Assembly: GCA_013398015.1 (NCBI GenBank)
Contig: VZRR01012727.1
Span: 1,713,901 to 1,777,900 of the forward strand
DNA: 64,000 nt
Source: Oreocharis arfaki
Taxonomy: Eukaryota; Chordata; Aves; Passeriformes; Paramythiidae
Reading direction: 5' to 3'
Made by a program: the position numbers and the translations under genes. The notes beneath the pieces are model-generated. The model ran no database searches, was not told the DNA's origin, and saw only the letters and a program-made list of their open reading frames with translations. Below, in pieces: positions 1-10,600 of the stretch. Numbering within the stretch: position 1 is the first letter of the stretch; each line of letters opens with the position of its first letter.

Positions 1-419
1 ATTCTGGCACTCGGAGGAATGTAACAACATTCAATCTGCAAATAACATTAATTTTAGCTACTTAGGGGGAAAGAGAGGGGAGGAAACTGGCTGCCTGAAT
101 CTTGGGTTACATGGAAGAGGTGACTCGAGGAGCCCCTGAGGATGTCTCTGGGATGCTTTGGAAAGGAAGTGGGGGCTGGGGTACTTCTTTCACTAGTCGC
201 GCTAGGGTTTGGTGTGGAGTGTCCCCCAGGGAGCAGGGAGCGCAGGACTGCCGCCAGGAAGATCCTTCAGTAGGGATCGAGGTGTCAGGAAACAGCCGGC
301 AGCTGTTTCAGGGAAAGGCAAGGATGAGTGGTGTGAAAAGTAAGTAGGAAAACGGGAAAAGGAGGGGAGGGAGAGCAGACAGAGAGATTAGCCAGGAAGG
401 AATGCACCGCCCGGTCCCC
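1..419. other. LHX9 upstream flank, no gene recognised
   Basis: This is non-coding sequence upstream of the first CpG island. It changes from AT-rich at the left edge to more balanced composition. Short open frames cross it, but none resembles a known protein. It probably belongs to the LHX9 5' regulatory region, and the annotated transcript start may lie here or to the left of the window. Confidence 0.5.
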
Positions 420-910
420 TGCACACAATGATCGCTCGCAGTCCGCGGCCGGGGAGAGGCCGAGGGGAGATAGTCCCGCCAGGGCGTCCCCGGGCCGGCC
501 GGGACCGGCCCCGCGGAGCGCCTGCGGGAGGGCCGCATCCTGCTGCGGGCACTGGCGGGGGCTCCGCGGGGCAGCAGGGCGGGCAGCGCCTCGGGAAGCG
601 CTCGATCTGCCCGGGGATCCCCTGCCTCCGCGGCTCTCCCCCGCCTCAGCACCCCTCCCCGGGCCCCCGGGGCGCGGGGAGCGCTCCGGCCGCCCCGTCC
701 TGCCTCGGCTGCCCCGCACTGGCGCTCCTCTTCCTTCTCCCGTTCCCGCGGTGGAGCCAGGCACGGCAGGGCCAGCCCGAGCGGCCGCCGAACGGAGGTT
801 CTCGCGGCGCGGCCCGGGGGGAGCGGGGCCCCCGGGTAGAGAGCGGGGCCCCGGGCCACCCTGCCCCTCGCCAGGCGCCGTCGCCGCCAACTCCCGGGAC
901 TCCGTGTTTG
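420..910. promoter_or_regulatory. LHX9: CpG island upstream of LHX9
   Basis: The stretch is strongly GC-rich with dense CpG dinucleotides, in contrast to the AT-rich flanks. It ends about 580 bases before the LHX9 start codon. Developmental LIM-homeobox genes usually have CpG-island promoters, so this is probably promoter or 5' UTR DNA. Several long open frames occur on both strands, as expected where stop codons are rare; their Pro/Arg/Gly/Ala-rich translations match no known family. No TATA box or exact transcription start could be chosen. Confidence 0.75.
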
Positions 911-1491
911 GGGGAGGTAATAAATCCCACCCCACCCACAGCCCCGACCGTAATGTTTGTCACTGCTTGCCCATCACTAGGGGTTGAGAGGAGTATGACA
1001 GGTCTTTGTTGTCTGAATAAAAATCAGTGGCAGCTCAAGGGAGAGAACTCCTCCTACTAAATTATCAAAAATGGGCTGGCTTTAGTCTCTTAACAAATTG
1101 GACAGAGCTCCGGAAAGCAGCAGTCCCAAATCCAACCTACAGGCACTGGGAACTTTAAAGCAACCAGGGATTGCTGAAAATAGCACTTCTTTTTGCTTTC
1201 TTTGTATTCAAAACTATATCCTTTCCCGACTGATTCTACTGCCCCAGGTCCAAGTCTCTCCAGTCAGAGGCCCCAGCTCTCCAGAACAGTAACAGATCCT
1301 TTAGCTCGCTTTTATTATTTTATTTTTAAAACTAATTATTATTACATTTTCTCCCCCTTGTTTGTTTTCTGCACATCTTCAGGAAGCCCTCAGTGCTTGC
1401 GCAAAGAGAAGCTCCTATTGCAACCTCCCTCCCTGCGCTGTGCGCCTCGGTGTAAACATTTTGGATGATCTAAAGACTCTGGGGTCTGTAT

Positions 1492-1665
1492 ATGGAAATA
1501 GTGGGGTGCAGAGCAGAAGAAAATACTTGTCCTTTCCGTCCCCCAGCCATGCTTTTCCACGGGATCTCCGGAGGCCACATCCAAGGAATCATGGAGGAGA
1601 TGGAGAGGCGATCCAAGACCGAGTCCCGCCTGGCCAAAGGGGGACAGATGAACGGCCGAGAAACG
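1492..1665 (+). CDS. LHX9: LHX9 coding exon 1 (residues 1-58)
   Basis: This exon encodes the N-terminus starting MEIVGCRAEE, which is the start of the long LHX9 isoform. The ATG at 1492 was chosen because this leader is typical of full-length LHX9 and gives a 397-residue product. A second in-frame Met (residue 20, base 1549) begins the highly conserved MLFHGISGGHIQG segment. Just before it, bases 1527-1546 form a pyrimidine tract ending in AG, a usable splice acceptor. The exon could therefore also act as an internal exon spliced to an upstream alternative first exon. The donor is GTAAGA at 1666, phase 0. Confidence 0.93.
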
Positions 1666-4600
1666 GTAAGAAAAGAGCTGGCGCTCTTTGCAAGGGAATC
1701 CCTGCAAGCATGGATCCGCATCGGGACAGACCCTGACTTCGGGGAAGAGAAAGACGCTGCTTCCCTCTGCCCCTTCCCTGTCACCCCTTGCTTGTGGAAC
1801 CCCTTCCGAGGCTCCCTGTAAACCCACCCGTAACGCTGGGTGCTGTGCTGGCCAGGCTCGGTTATACATTTGTCTAATCCCTGTCGTTGCGTGCGCTCTC
1901 TGGAGTAACGGGGAAACTGTTTTAAATCGTAGCAGGCACGGGATTTCAGCCCTTTCGGCGGAGCAGCCTTCTGCCCCTGCTCGGCTGCCTGCGGCCGCTC
2001 TGCCCCTGCGAGCAGAGCTGCAGCTGGAGCTCCCGAGGTGTGCTTTACTCTTATTCTGCGCTCCTGGCACCTCCTAAATTAAACCTCAAACCGCGACTGC
2101 TTACTTTTCGCAACTGTCTTTGGTCTGAAGTGTGTGATTAATAGAAAGAGGCTCCGCTCTCTCTGAGAGTTATGCCGGCCGACTACTTTGCTTAGAAAGC
2201 AACATCTCCTCTCTCCTTAGTCAAAAGGACCAAAGTCTTCAGAAATGTACTAAGGGATGGCGGAGAAATCGAGTGTCACGCTGGGCTTTGTGCAAAGCGA
2301 GATCTCCCTTCCTCCAACTTGTAGGGCTTCCGCCGATCGCGCACAACGCTCCGCACACAAAGTAACGGCCCGGAAAACTGCTTTAAGGCTTTGGGCCATA
2401 GGGTCCTTTACCCCCTCTCTTAAATAAACTCATGTCTTGTTACATGAAGATTTGCAATGTAAATTTAACTCACCTTTCAATTGCTGCAAAAAGAAAAGGG
2501 GGCGAGGAACACAACTTCAGATTGAAAAATGAATGCGGAGTTGCCACTTTAAAAACAGTTGCGACTTTAGAAAAAGATGTTTGGGATTTTTCCCCCCTGT
2601 TACTTTATCAGCAAATGCTGCCCCAAGTTTCACGGCCGAGCTTTTGTCTCCGCCGTCCCTCCGTCTCCCTTTGTCCCGAGCGACACTCCTCGTGGGGAGC
2701 AGATCAATGGGAACTTGCAGAAGTTTACTGACAAAAAGATGCCAGTTTGAGCTGAAAACAGCCCGTGCCACCTTTCTGCCCACGTCCCTGGCCGGGCTGG
2801 TAAGCGTTCATACTCGCTGCTCTTTACACCATCCACCTGTCTCCTTTCTCTTACTCCTGTTCTAAAAGGCCTGTCTCTCTTTAGAGATGCGGTTGCGGCT
2901 CGTTTAAACACGGGTGCAAATCTGCCGTAGAACGAGTGCAAGCCTGAACCCTCTGCCATAAACTTTAGGAACAGCAAACCGGTATTTTCCTACTTTAAAA
3001 TGCTGTTCCTGTGAAGTGCTTTAAGATTAAAACGCTAAAGAAACGGGGAAGCCTCAGACTTTAAGTTCAGAACTTCAGAAAAGAATGGCTCTGCTTTTTT
3101 TTTTTTTTNGCCTAATCCGTTGTCTTCCCGTATAGAAATGACATTAGATCGTTAGGAGAGGCTTACTGTGAACCGCGGTAAACACTTTGCTAGCAGGGAT
3201 GGTCCCAGTTCCCCCCTAAACTTCCCACGGGGAGCCAAGAGTTTGGTTCCAGAGAGCCGTGCCTTTGTACGAGCCCCGGGCCCTGCGCAGGACCCGTCCC
3301 CAGCCCGGCCTGCCTGCCTGTCTTTCTCTCCCTGTCTCATCCCTTGTGGTGTGGTTGTTTTGCAGAACATGCCCCCCATGAGCCCCGAGAAGCCTGCTTT
3401 GTGTGCTGGTTGTGGAGGGAAGATCTCAGACAGATATTACCTGCTGGCTGTTGACAAACAATGGCACCTCAGGTGTCTTAAGTGCTGTGAATGTAAACTG
3501 GCTTTGGAGTCAGAACTCACCTGCTTTGCCAAGGACGGCAGTATTTACTGCAAGGAGGATTACTACAGGTACAGCAATCAGTCCCCATGGGTTCAAAACA
3601 CATCCCCTCAAAAGGCATTCTGAACCGAAACGCTCTTTTCTCCACACGGGCTTTCAAAGATAGCTTTTCGCAGTCAGCGATTCCTCAATCCTGTAAATGT
3701 GTCCCCTCAGAAAAGTCTCGCACGTTTCAGAACTGCACGGGCCGTCAGGGGACGCGCTGACTGAGCATGTGTGGCGGTGCACAAACAGGCGAAGGCTCTC
3801 CCGCTGCTCGGCGGTTTCCCTCCGTAAAGACCCGACCAAAATTTCCCTCTGCCCGCAGCTTGCCGATTTCCCCGCGGGCCGGAGCCCGCCGCCCCCGCCC
3901 AGCCCCGCTTGTCCGTGTGTTACAGCTGTCCCGCTGGTCAGCGCCCCGCGGCTCTTCTCGTCTTGACAGGAATGCCAGGAGAGCGGGGACCGATTCCCCA
4001 CGCCCCGGCCTGCCTGGCCCCGTGCTCACGGGCAGCGGCAGGGCTTTCGCCAAAGTCCTGAGAGAATAGCTCAGCTCGGCGGAGAGTGCGAGGCGCTCAC
4101 CCTGGGACCCCAGAGACGGCTCCCTGAGGATGTCCCGACACCAGGCGGGCCAGGGGCCACAGCCAGTGGCACGGGCCGTCCTGGGGCCGGGGGCAGGCTC
4201 CCTCGCGTGGCCGGGAGAGAAGGCGGGAGGCACCGGGGCAAGCTCTGCCTTTGCCATTCTAGTTGATGCCCATTTTTCTGTTTCCTTCAGAAGGTTCTCC
4301 GTGCAGAGATGTGCCCGCTGCCACCTTGGGATCTCAGCCTCTGAAATGGTCATGAGAGCCAGGGAATCGGTTTATCACCTGAGCTGCTTCACCTGCACCA
4401 CCTGCAACAAGACTCTGACCACGGGCGATCACTTTGGCATGAAGGACAACCTGGTTTACTGCAGGGCCCACTTCGAGTCCCTTTTGCAAGGAGAATACCC
4501 CCCTCAGCTGAGCTACACCGAGCTGGCTGCCAAGAGCGGAGGGCTGGCCCTGCCTTACTTCAACGGCACTGGCACGGTCCAGAAGGGGAGGCCCAGGAAA

Positions 4601-7600
4601 CGAAAGAGCCCTGCCTTGGGAGTGGACATCGTCAGCTACAACTCAGGTGGGAAACACACGCCGAGTCTGCCTCCTTCTCCCCAGAACAGAGCGTTCTCGG
4701 GCTTCCCCTCAGCCAGGCAGTGCGTGAGTAACTCAGCCAGGCCAAATCTTGCTTAACCATTGGAAAATCAAACAAACAGCCCTCTGAGTGTTGGAGCGTT
4801 TGCAGGAAAGCTAACAGCAGCCCTCCTCAAAGGCTGTCTTTGCCTATTAATGTCAAACACCCAAACTTAGCCACTTCCCAGGGTAAAGACGAAAAAAAAA
4901 AAAGGGAAAAAAGAAAAAAAAAGGAAAAAACCCAACCCAACCCCAAAACCACATAGCTCTTTCTCTGTTGGAATCTCAGAGATACAGTTATCATAATTTC
5001 TATTTGATTAGCTAAAAGCATGTCACCACTTAAACCTCAAATAAGGAGTAACCAAATGAATCAGAAAAAAAAGAATAAAAGTTGTAGTATATGGTTCCTA
5101 CAACGCCAATGTAGTATGCACATATAGATTTATATATTGAATTTATAGTGATTAATTCTTCAGCCTGAATAATTCTGTTTTACTGACTCATAAATGATCA
5201 AACTGTACAAGAGGTCAACGAATAAATGTTGTTCCCTGTAACTAAACCCTAACAAACGTAATTAAGGAGAACGGTTTCTGTTCTCTCAACAGTAGGAAAG
5301 GAACAAGTGTTGCCCTGTGTTAAATATCCCCTCTAACTCCAGTCACTTGAGTACCCAAACCGTGTATAAACAGTGCTAGTGGCCAGAGCTGAAGGAGTTT
5401 CAGGTATGACCAAGCAGTTGAGGCAGAGAATAATTAGATGAAAGACGAAAGCAGTAAGAGTAAATACGAATTAGCAAACTCCCGACTCAAAAATCATTTT
5501 AGCGAAACTTAAGCTTCCGATGGACGGCAACAGAGGAAAGAAAGCTGTGGGCAGCAAGAGTGATGCAAGGTGTGCTTCCCCGTGAAGCGTGGAGCCGTCC
5601 CGGCTGGGGCAGGGAGCCGGGGGCTCCGGGCCCAGGGCTGCGGACCGCTGGCCCCACCGGAGAGCCGGGAGAGGGGTCAGGGCCTCCCCTTCCGACAATC
5701 GCGGGTCGGTAACAGTGCACCGCTCTCAGCCCGGAGCCCTCTCCCTTCCACCAAGTTCAACCCGCTGCCAGTGAGATCCAAAAGAAATCTTCCACCGCCC
5801 CCCTGCCCTCCCCACCCCTCCCCCGGCACCTCCTCTGGGGCCGCTCGTGAAACGGGCTTTAGCTGGGAACCGGGGAGCTGTGCAAGGCGATTTCATCTCC
5901 TCTGATGCGTAGACCTTGGAGCCAGGGTAATCACTGCGCTAATTGTTCCTTGTTAATTGAAGATGACATTGGAATCCCTGGCTACGGAGCGGCTTCCAAT
6001 CAATCCTGAAAGCTGCTAAAGAAAAGGGAACCTGTAGCGCAGCCAGGATTCATTCAGCCCCAGCTTCCAATGGTGGATTTCCCGTGCGCCCGCGCTCCTC
6101 TCTGGTCTCTATCCCTGGTCCACACAGCACCACCCCAATCCCCAGATTCCTAAAGTGAAATGTTTCTAGGGACAATTTAGCGTAAGAATTAGCATCAGAA
6201 GTTAGGGTAAGATGAAGACTTGAGGATATGATAAAGCACCCCTAAAACTTCAGATCAAGACTCAAGAGAGACATTATTTGTGAACGCTGACATAATTTTT
6301 GTGTGCTAGCGTTAAGACTCCCCTTCTTTACAACAACGGGCCATATAAAATGGACCACTGACTCCAAATCAGATTAAAAAGCACCATCCATTATGAAAAT
6401 ACAGCTCACTGCATTGAGAACTCACAGAATCCTCCGGGCAACGGGGAGAAAAAAACCCAAACCAATCAGCAAACGCTCAGATGCATTGGACTCAGGCTAG
6501 ATGGCTGAGAAATCTGTTCTGTTAGGGCCGTGATTATTATTTTTTTTTTTTTAATAAGTATTGTCTAGCAATGTCCAGGGTTGACACATGGTCTCGAGAA
6601 AGTTTGCAGCCAAACCGTGCATCCGGTGCAAACAGCTCCAGCCCATTGACCCACTGAGCTCCAGATCCAGGGGGAGGAAAGCAAATCTGGAACAGCTACG
6701 AAATGAGTTGCAGTAGATGAAATCGCTTCTTGAGAGAAAAAGAAGTCTCTAACTAATTGGCAGCCACTTCCCTACACACATTTTTCGTTCCCTGCCCTGT
6801 GACTCAGTAACTGCTCCTGCACGTAATCATTTACAAAGGGCAAGCAGTCCGCAGAAATTAAATGTCGGATACCCGGCTGCCGGCTTCCGACGGAGGAGCG
6901 CGGCCCCGCAGCCCCGGCAGCGGCGGGCGGGCGGTGTCCGGGCCNAGCCGCGGGCACGGGCACAGCCCTGCCCCGCACATCGCCCCTGCGCCAGAGCGCA
7001 CCGAGCCGGGGCCGCGCTCCGCAGCTCCTCGCCCGCGGCCGGGGCTCTCTCGGCTCTTCGGGGCTTGGAGGAACCCCGGCTGTGACCTCCCCAGCAAGCC
7101 AAGTACCTTCCCAAACAGTCTCAGCCGCGGTGTCCATACCCATGTGCCAAGCCACTATGGAAAACGACCCCGAGCTTCAAAAACGAAACTCGGACGGAGC
7201 CAGCAACTTCACCCAGCTGAGAATGAGCATGTGTGTATTCACAGCCATCCAGCAGGCCCTGGCTTAGATTTGTGTGCACATTATGTTTCAGGGGAGCTGA
7301 GCCCTGGTCCAGAATGGAAAATCAGACTCTGCTGCAAGATCTACAACAGATTTTCTATTCTGTATTTTGTTTGCTAGTTTAATTTATTTTTCTTAGTTCC
7401 TCAGTTGTAAAGTGGAAACACAACAATAAATAACTCAAAATGTTACGAGGTAGAAGTCACTCATACTTGCAAGCTGTCTGGAATTAATGTGAAAAATGGA
7501 AGAAACTATTCAAAAGTACTTAACACATTCAAGGCTTTCTCTATACTACATCTTATATCATATAATTAATATGTATTTTGAGGGAAACTGTGTTGACTTA

Positions 7601-10600
7601 CAGCTTACAGGATATAGAAATGAGATGGTGAAGAAGATTTCCCTAGGAAAATATTTTACACAGCTGTTCCTCAAAGAGCTGTTTGCTTTATTTCATTATG
7701 TGTGTGTGTGTGTGTGTGTGAAAAACTATGAAGAGCTCACTTGAAGAATTCTTGGCAATAAGAAGCAAACTGTTCTAGCTCTTTTGAAAGCAAAAATTAA
7801 ACAACCCTGCAATCCTGCTGCAAAGAAATGAGCAATGTCTTGCCTGACTTTGTGCTTTCCCTTAGTTCTCCAGGAGATAGTGTAAAACTCTGCTCTGTGA
7901 TGTGGCCAAACCACACAACACTGTTCTGCTCATGTAAAACAGAGAGTGTAATCACTCTCTGGATTGTCTGAAGATTCTCGGAGCCCCGTTCTCATTTTCT
8001 CTTGAAAATAAAAACCAAAATAAAGTAGATCATCAACAACAACAACAAAAAAGACCAAAAAAAAGACAAAAAAAAAGTAAAACAAAGGCAGTAAGCAGGA
8101 CAGAGGAGCCTGAGGAAGTTTGTGTTGCTGCTGTATGCCTGAGCAACCCAAGGAAAACACAAACAAGCAGCTTGCAACTCTGAAGTAAAACCTGAGGACT
8201 GAATTCTGGTACTCTGATTTATGTCAGCTCATAAGTTACAGCCCACGCAGCTTGACTGAAGGCAGTGTGATTGCTTGTGAAAACAAGTAGTAAATACAAT
8301 CCAAATCTGGTCTGAAATTGTTTTTAAGGCAACTTTCAACTCCTGGTCTTTTCAGAAGTGTCAGCTTACTTTGTTTGAAAGTACAGATATACTTCTTACC
8401 AAGACTAGGAGCAAAGCTAGCTATAATTAAATATTCACCTGATTTTCTGTCAAAACGTTGTCTTACCAGCATCTGTTCATGTTGACTTGTCTTATAATTC
8501 AAAAGAGACAACACCTTCAAGAAGCTTTTTATTTTCTCATGGTTTCAAGCTGCTTTGCCTCTGTTTTCAGCACTGCCGACATCAGTTTCTCTGTATTGTG
8601 TGCTTTCCCTCTTTCTCTTCTCTCTCTCTCTCAATTAGGAATGGGGATCAGCTAGGCCTTGTAAATAATCCAGTAACTATTGGAAAGCAGTTCAAAAATC
8701 AAAATGAGCAACTAATGAAACTCAGGCTAATTTACAGACATTCTTAAACCTTTCTAATTAGCTCTTCTTTAATTAATATTCCCTGCTATGATGACACCAT
8801 TAATTTTCTCCTGTGTGACTGAGCTATCTTTATAAAACGAGATCCTAGAAGTTGCTAACCCTTTTGTTTAAGCTGAGAAGAAAAGCACAGATGTATTTCT
8901 TACTTTTTTTTTTGGCTAATACTGTAGTTTCTTCCTGAAATATGAAGTAATGGTGTCACCATCCCCAAACAGCTGCAACTCTTGTGTACAATTCACACCC
9001 ATAAAAGTGTAATCTGAAACAAACTCGTCTTTCATAGACACTTCGAAAATACTGAACGGGGGAAAGCAGAGAAACTCTTTTCAAGTTTTGAGCCCCTAGC
9101 TGCTTGCTTGCAGAAATGTCCTAAACCAGCTAAGAGCTACTGCTGATTGTGACTGGGGGACTGGACCAAGTCTGGATGCAACTGCTTCCTAGACAATGTT
9201 TTACAGATGAAGGGCTTTGAGCAGTTCATATAAACTCCCAGGCAGAGTCCAAAAGTATTTATTTTATCAGCAAAAAACTCAGCTTTCTTGATGAACTGTC
9301 ATAACAAACTTTCCTGCTGTATATCTCTTTTTATAGGTGCTTGTGATTTGGGGGAAAAGCTCAGGAACATTCAAAACGCTGGTTTGACCTTTACTGTTCT
9401 CTCAAGCACAGGATGTTTCAATGGACGAGATTTCAAAATCTGAATGAGATTTCAAATGACTCTTTGAGTGCCCAAAGCAAAACCACCACCACAGGGAAAA
9501 GACTTGTTTGAAATAAATGCCAAAGGAGAGAGAACTTTCTAAGTCTGCCCTTAGTAGGTACAGGCCTGGGGGTCATAGCATGTTATAAGAATAAGAAATT
9601 ACAATATTCTGGATCTTTTTTTGGTCTCATTTAATTATCATATCTGTACTTATCCTTGTACCATCTTAGTCAGTCCTTCCTTCCTTCCTGTTACTCAAGA
9701 TTTTTGCCTTTATTGATCTATCCCACATGTTGCAGGGCCTCTAACTCGTTGTTCCAATTTGTTTATTCAACAGGTTGTAATGAGAATGAGGCAGATCACC
9801 TGGACAGAGACCAGCAGCCTTATCCCCCATCCCAGAAAACAAAGCGCATGCGTACCTCCTTCAAACACCACCAGCTTCGTACCATGAAGTCCTACTTTGC
9901 TATCAACCACAACCCAGATGCCAAGGACCTCAAGCAGCTTGCCCAGAAAACAGGCCTGACCAAGAGAGTTCTGCAGGTAAGAAGCCACTTCACAGGCTTG
10001 ACAGAATTTTCCCCTGCTAGACAACAGCCTTTCCCTTACGTGTAACAATAGCGATATACATAGAAAAGTACTTTTGCTGGGTGTGTCCCTAGTGGGTGTG
10101 CGGAGGGGTGTGGAGTTATGTGGCAGGAGTGCCAAACGTGTGCCTTACTGCCCCAAGGCAGCAAAACACCAAACTGTGCTTTAGGATTAGCTGCATCCTC
10201 AACATGAGGAAAATGTCTTCAGAATCCACCCACCCAGTAGATATCCTGGGGTCGGTGGTCTTTCTGTGGTGACTGCACTAAGGATGGAGGTGGCAAATCT
10301 AATGATTTCATGGGTGAAGCTTTTGGGCTCCCCTGAAGGAGTTAATGTGGCCCCTCGGTAAGCAGAACCCCAATGTGTTGGAAGCAAGCTTTGACCAGTA
10401 TGATCCTCTGGGACCAGCTGGCTCTCCCTCTCAATGCTTGTTAGACAACTGTTTTCCTTAAGGGACTACATAGTCAAAAGGCCCTTCCCTGTGAAGGACA
10501 GCCTGGCAAATGATGTTAAAAATCCCTATATGGTGTGTGATAGCTCAGTGAAGTTAAAACGAGGTGTGTATTACATGCAGAGTGCCAAAGAAGGCAGCAA

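Larger units (their letters stand above)
4647..9773 (+). other. LHX9: LHX9 intron 3 (5.1 kb, largest intron)
   Basis: This GT/AG intron contains poly-A-rich sequence near 4890-4930, CpG-rich patches at about 5590-5860 and 6880-7090, a TG microsatellite at 7699-7720, and two homeodomain-site-rich AT blocks near 5925 and 8753. No coding exon was recognised in it. The acceptor is TTCAACAG ending at 9773. Confidence 0.88.

Noticed and set aside
1..40. ACAACATTCAATCTG, resembling a miR-181-type seed
   Set aside because: Only a short partial match exists, with no hairpin arm, and the miR-181 cluster I remember lies well beyond NEK7.
285..1060. Several long open frames on both strands (up to about 216 codons)
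   Set aside because: They lie in a CpG island where stop codons are rare. Translations are Pro/Arg/Gly/Ala-rich, overlap each other in opposite strands and match no family.
3168..3623. 151-codon frame containing LIM1
   Set aside because: Only bases 3366-3568 are exon. The front is intron read in frame and the end is read-through past the donor.
4130..4756. 208-codon frame containing LIM2
   Set aside because: The first part is intron 2 and the last part is intron 3 beyond the donor at 4647; only 4291-4646 is exon.
9656..10045. Exon 4 frame running into the intron as a third possible LHX9 C-terminus
   Set aside because: The donor at 9977 is strong, and the read-through tail has no known counterpart. 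The 14460 exon fits the known truncated isoform better.
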